Origin: Burkholderiaceae bacterium
GTDB lineage: Bacteria > Pseudomonadota > Gammaproteobacteria > Burkholderiales > Burkholderiaceae_C
DNA: 9,803 bases
Assembly: GCA_031256305.1 (NCBI GenBank)
Contig: JAIRQU010000195.1
Coordinates: 1 to 9,803 of the forward strand
Reading direction: 5' to 3'
A program made the translations under genes and the position numbers. Positions 6,332 to 9,803 of this stretch are shown here, piece after piece. The notes under the pieces were generated by a model that was not told the DNA's origin, did not search any database, and was given only the letters and a program-made list of their open reading frames with translations. Numbering within the stretch: the first letter of the stretch is position 1; each line of letters begins with the position of its first letter.

Positions 6332-6886
6332 TTACGCTCCGCCTGGCGCAACCGGCAGCGGCGCGGCGCGCTTGAGGCGCAGCAAGAAAGCCAGCATCGA
6401 CGCCGGGAATAGCGTGACGGCGCGGTTGTAGCGCGCCACATGCGCGTTGAACGCCATTTGCAGCGGCAGCGCCTGATGCCCAAGCGCATCCCAGGTCGTA
6501 CCGTCGGCATCGGGCCTGCTGGCATTGGCTGACGGCGGCAGCGCCTCGGCGGAGGCTGCGGCCCACGCTGCGTCAAGGGCATTGCCGGCCAACGCCAGGC
6601 TGTGAATACGCGCGCAGATGTGCGGCTTTTTGCCCGCCTGCTCCAGGGCCAGCGCGCATTGGCCGCGCGCCGCCGCCAAGCGCTGCCCGGCTTGCGAGCC
6701 AGGCGCGAACGCATGGGCCTGCACCCACGCCAGCCGCCGCTGCCACACCGGCGCCAGCGCGGCAAAAGCCTGCGCAATGCTCATGCGCAAGCGCAACAGC
6801 CGGTTGACAGCGCCCACGCACCAGCACAACAGCACGGCGGTTGCCAGCCCCCACGGCCACCATGACAGCAGAACGGAAGACACCAT
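6332..6886 (-). CDS. Divergent LemA-family membrane protein
   Basis: The protein has 184 residues. An N-terminal membrane helix (about residues 3-27) is followed by a mostly helical, Ala-rich domain. The match to LemA rests on VNRLLRLRMSIAQAFAAL and WQRRLAWVQ near the N-terminus (LemA has a YN-L--LR--V pattern and an RR-DLIPNLV segment). The C-terminal FNAHVARYNRAVTLFPASML also matches, since LemA has a conserved N-xV--YN-----FP--L-A motif there. LemA proteins are inner-membrane anchored helical-bundle proteins whose biochemical role is unsettled. I chose the ATG at 6886 because GGAG at 6898-6895 lies 8 bases upstream. The ATG at 6892 is only 2 bases from the same site, and the one at 6958 has no support. 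The gene follows rpoC after 95 bases. It is shorter and more diverged than typical LemA, so the family call is less certain than the others. Confidence 0.72.
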   Translation of the reverse strand: MVSSVLLSWWPWGLATAVLLCWCVGAVNRLLRLRMSIAQAFAALAPVWQRRLAWVQAHAFAPGSQAGQRLAAARGQCALALEQAGKKPHICARIHSLALAGNALDAAWAAASAEALPPSANASRPDADGTTWDALGHQALPLQMAFNAHVARYNRAVTLFPASMLAFLLRLKRAAPLPVAPGGA

Positions 6887-6915
6887 GCCCATCACTCCGG
6901 TTTTTGGCCAAGCGC

Positions 6916-6942
6916 CCTTTCCCGATCCGTAACCGGGAAAGG
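6916..6942 (-). other. Strong stem-loop between rpoC and the lemA-like gene
   Basis: CCTTTCCCG (6916-6924) and CGGGAAAGG (6934-6942) form a perfect 9-base stem with a 9-base loop, 40 bases after the rpoC stop and 29 bases before the lemA-like start. No T-run follows on either strand. It may protect the rpoC mRNA 3' end or act as a partial terminator. A second tiny palindrome, AAGCGCGGCGCTT, lies at 6964-6976 right after rpoC. Confidence 0.55.
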
Positions 6943-6981
6943 ACGCCACGCGCCACACCGCCCAAGCGCGGCGCTTGCCCT

Positions 6982-9803
<2,822 letters not shown>

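Noticed and set aside
6157..6777. Upstream extension of the DUF4390 frame to 6777
   Set aside because: The extra residues overlap the lemA-like gene in another frame, are Arg/Pro-rich and would bury the signal peptide. The start at 6156 or 6186 is more natural.

Overview
The window looks like a high-GC betaproteobacterial chromosome, most probably Burkholderiales. The evidence is an RpoC C-terminal half of proteobacterial type with a betaproteobacterial-looking Ala/Glu-rich tail, and the run DUF4390 protein, NtrY-like kinase, short NtrX-like regulator, tRNA-Phe. No species can be named from this. Housekeeping DNA fills about 2210-9803. The left part, about 1-2140, is the decayed end of a tRNA-anchored genomic island carrying an antiviral defence locus.

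Layout, left to right. (1) Positions 1-1158, plus strand, visibly lower GC (about 42% in one 60-base line counted by eye): the 3' end of a TIR-like gene (thsB) followed 21 bases later by a complete two-helix membrane protein with a macro domain (thsA). This pairing matches type II Thoeris, in which the TIR protein makes an NAD-derived signal that the macro domain senses and the membrane helices turn into membrane damage. (2) Positions 1159-2140: a graveyard. It holds a purH relic on the minus strand with two stop codons and an internal deletion, and a P4-type integrase relic on the minus strand that keeps only its two ends and has Cys where the catalytic Tyr is expected. A repeat cluster and the terminator of the neighbouring tRNA follow. 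(3) Positions 2210-2285, minus strand: tRNA-Phe(GAA), the probable integration site, with a C-A mismatch in the acceptor stem on the side an integrating element would replace. (4) Positions 2344-6156, minus strand: a compact operon (DUF4390 exported protein, NtrY-like histidine kinase, short NtrX-like regulator without the AAA+ domain), with a 4-base overlap and a 10-base gap. (5) Positions 6332-6886, minus strand: a divergent LemA-like membrane protein. (6) Positions 6982-9803, minus strand: the C-terminal two thirds of rpoC, cut by the window edge a few codons after the NADFDGD active-site motif.

How it fits together: the chromosome reads right to left as rpoC, lemA-like, DUF4390, ntrY, ntrX, tRNA-Phe. 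An element entered at the 3' end of the tRNA with its integrase beside the tRNA and reading away from it. The integrase is now dead, so the Thoeris cargo is probably fixed in place. The best candidate for an exciting system is the type II Thoeris pair, which belongs to a described class. The new details are its setting, the mismatched tRNA and the two relics. The far end of the island lies beyond the left edge.
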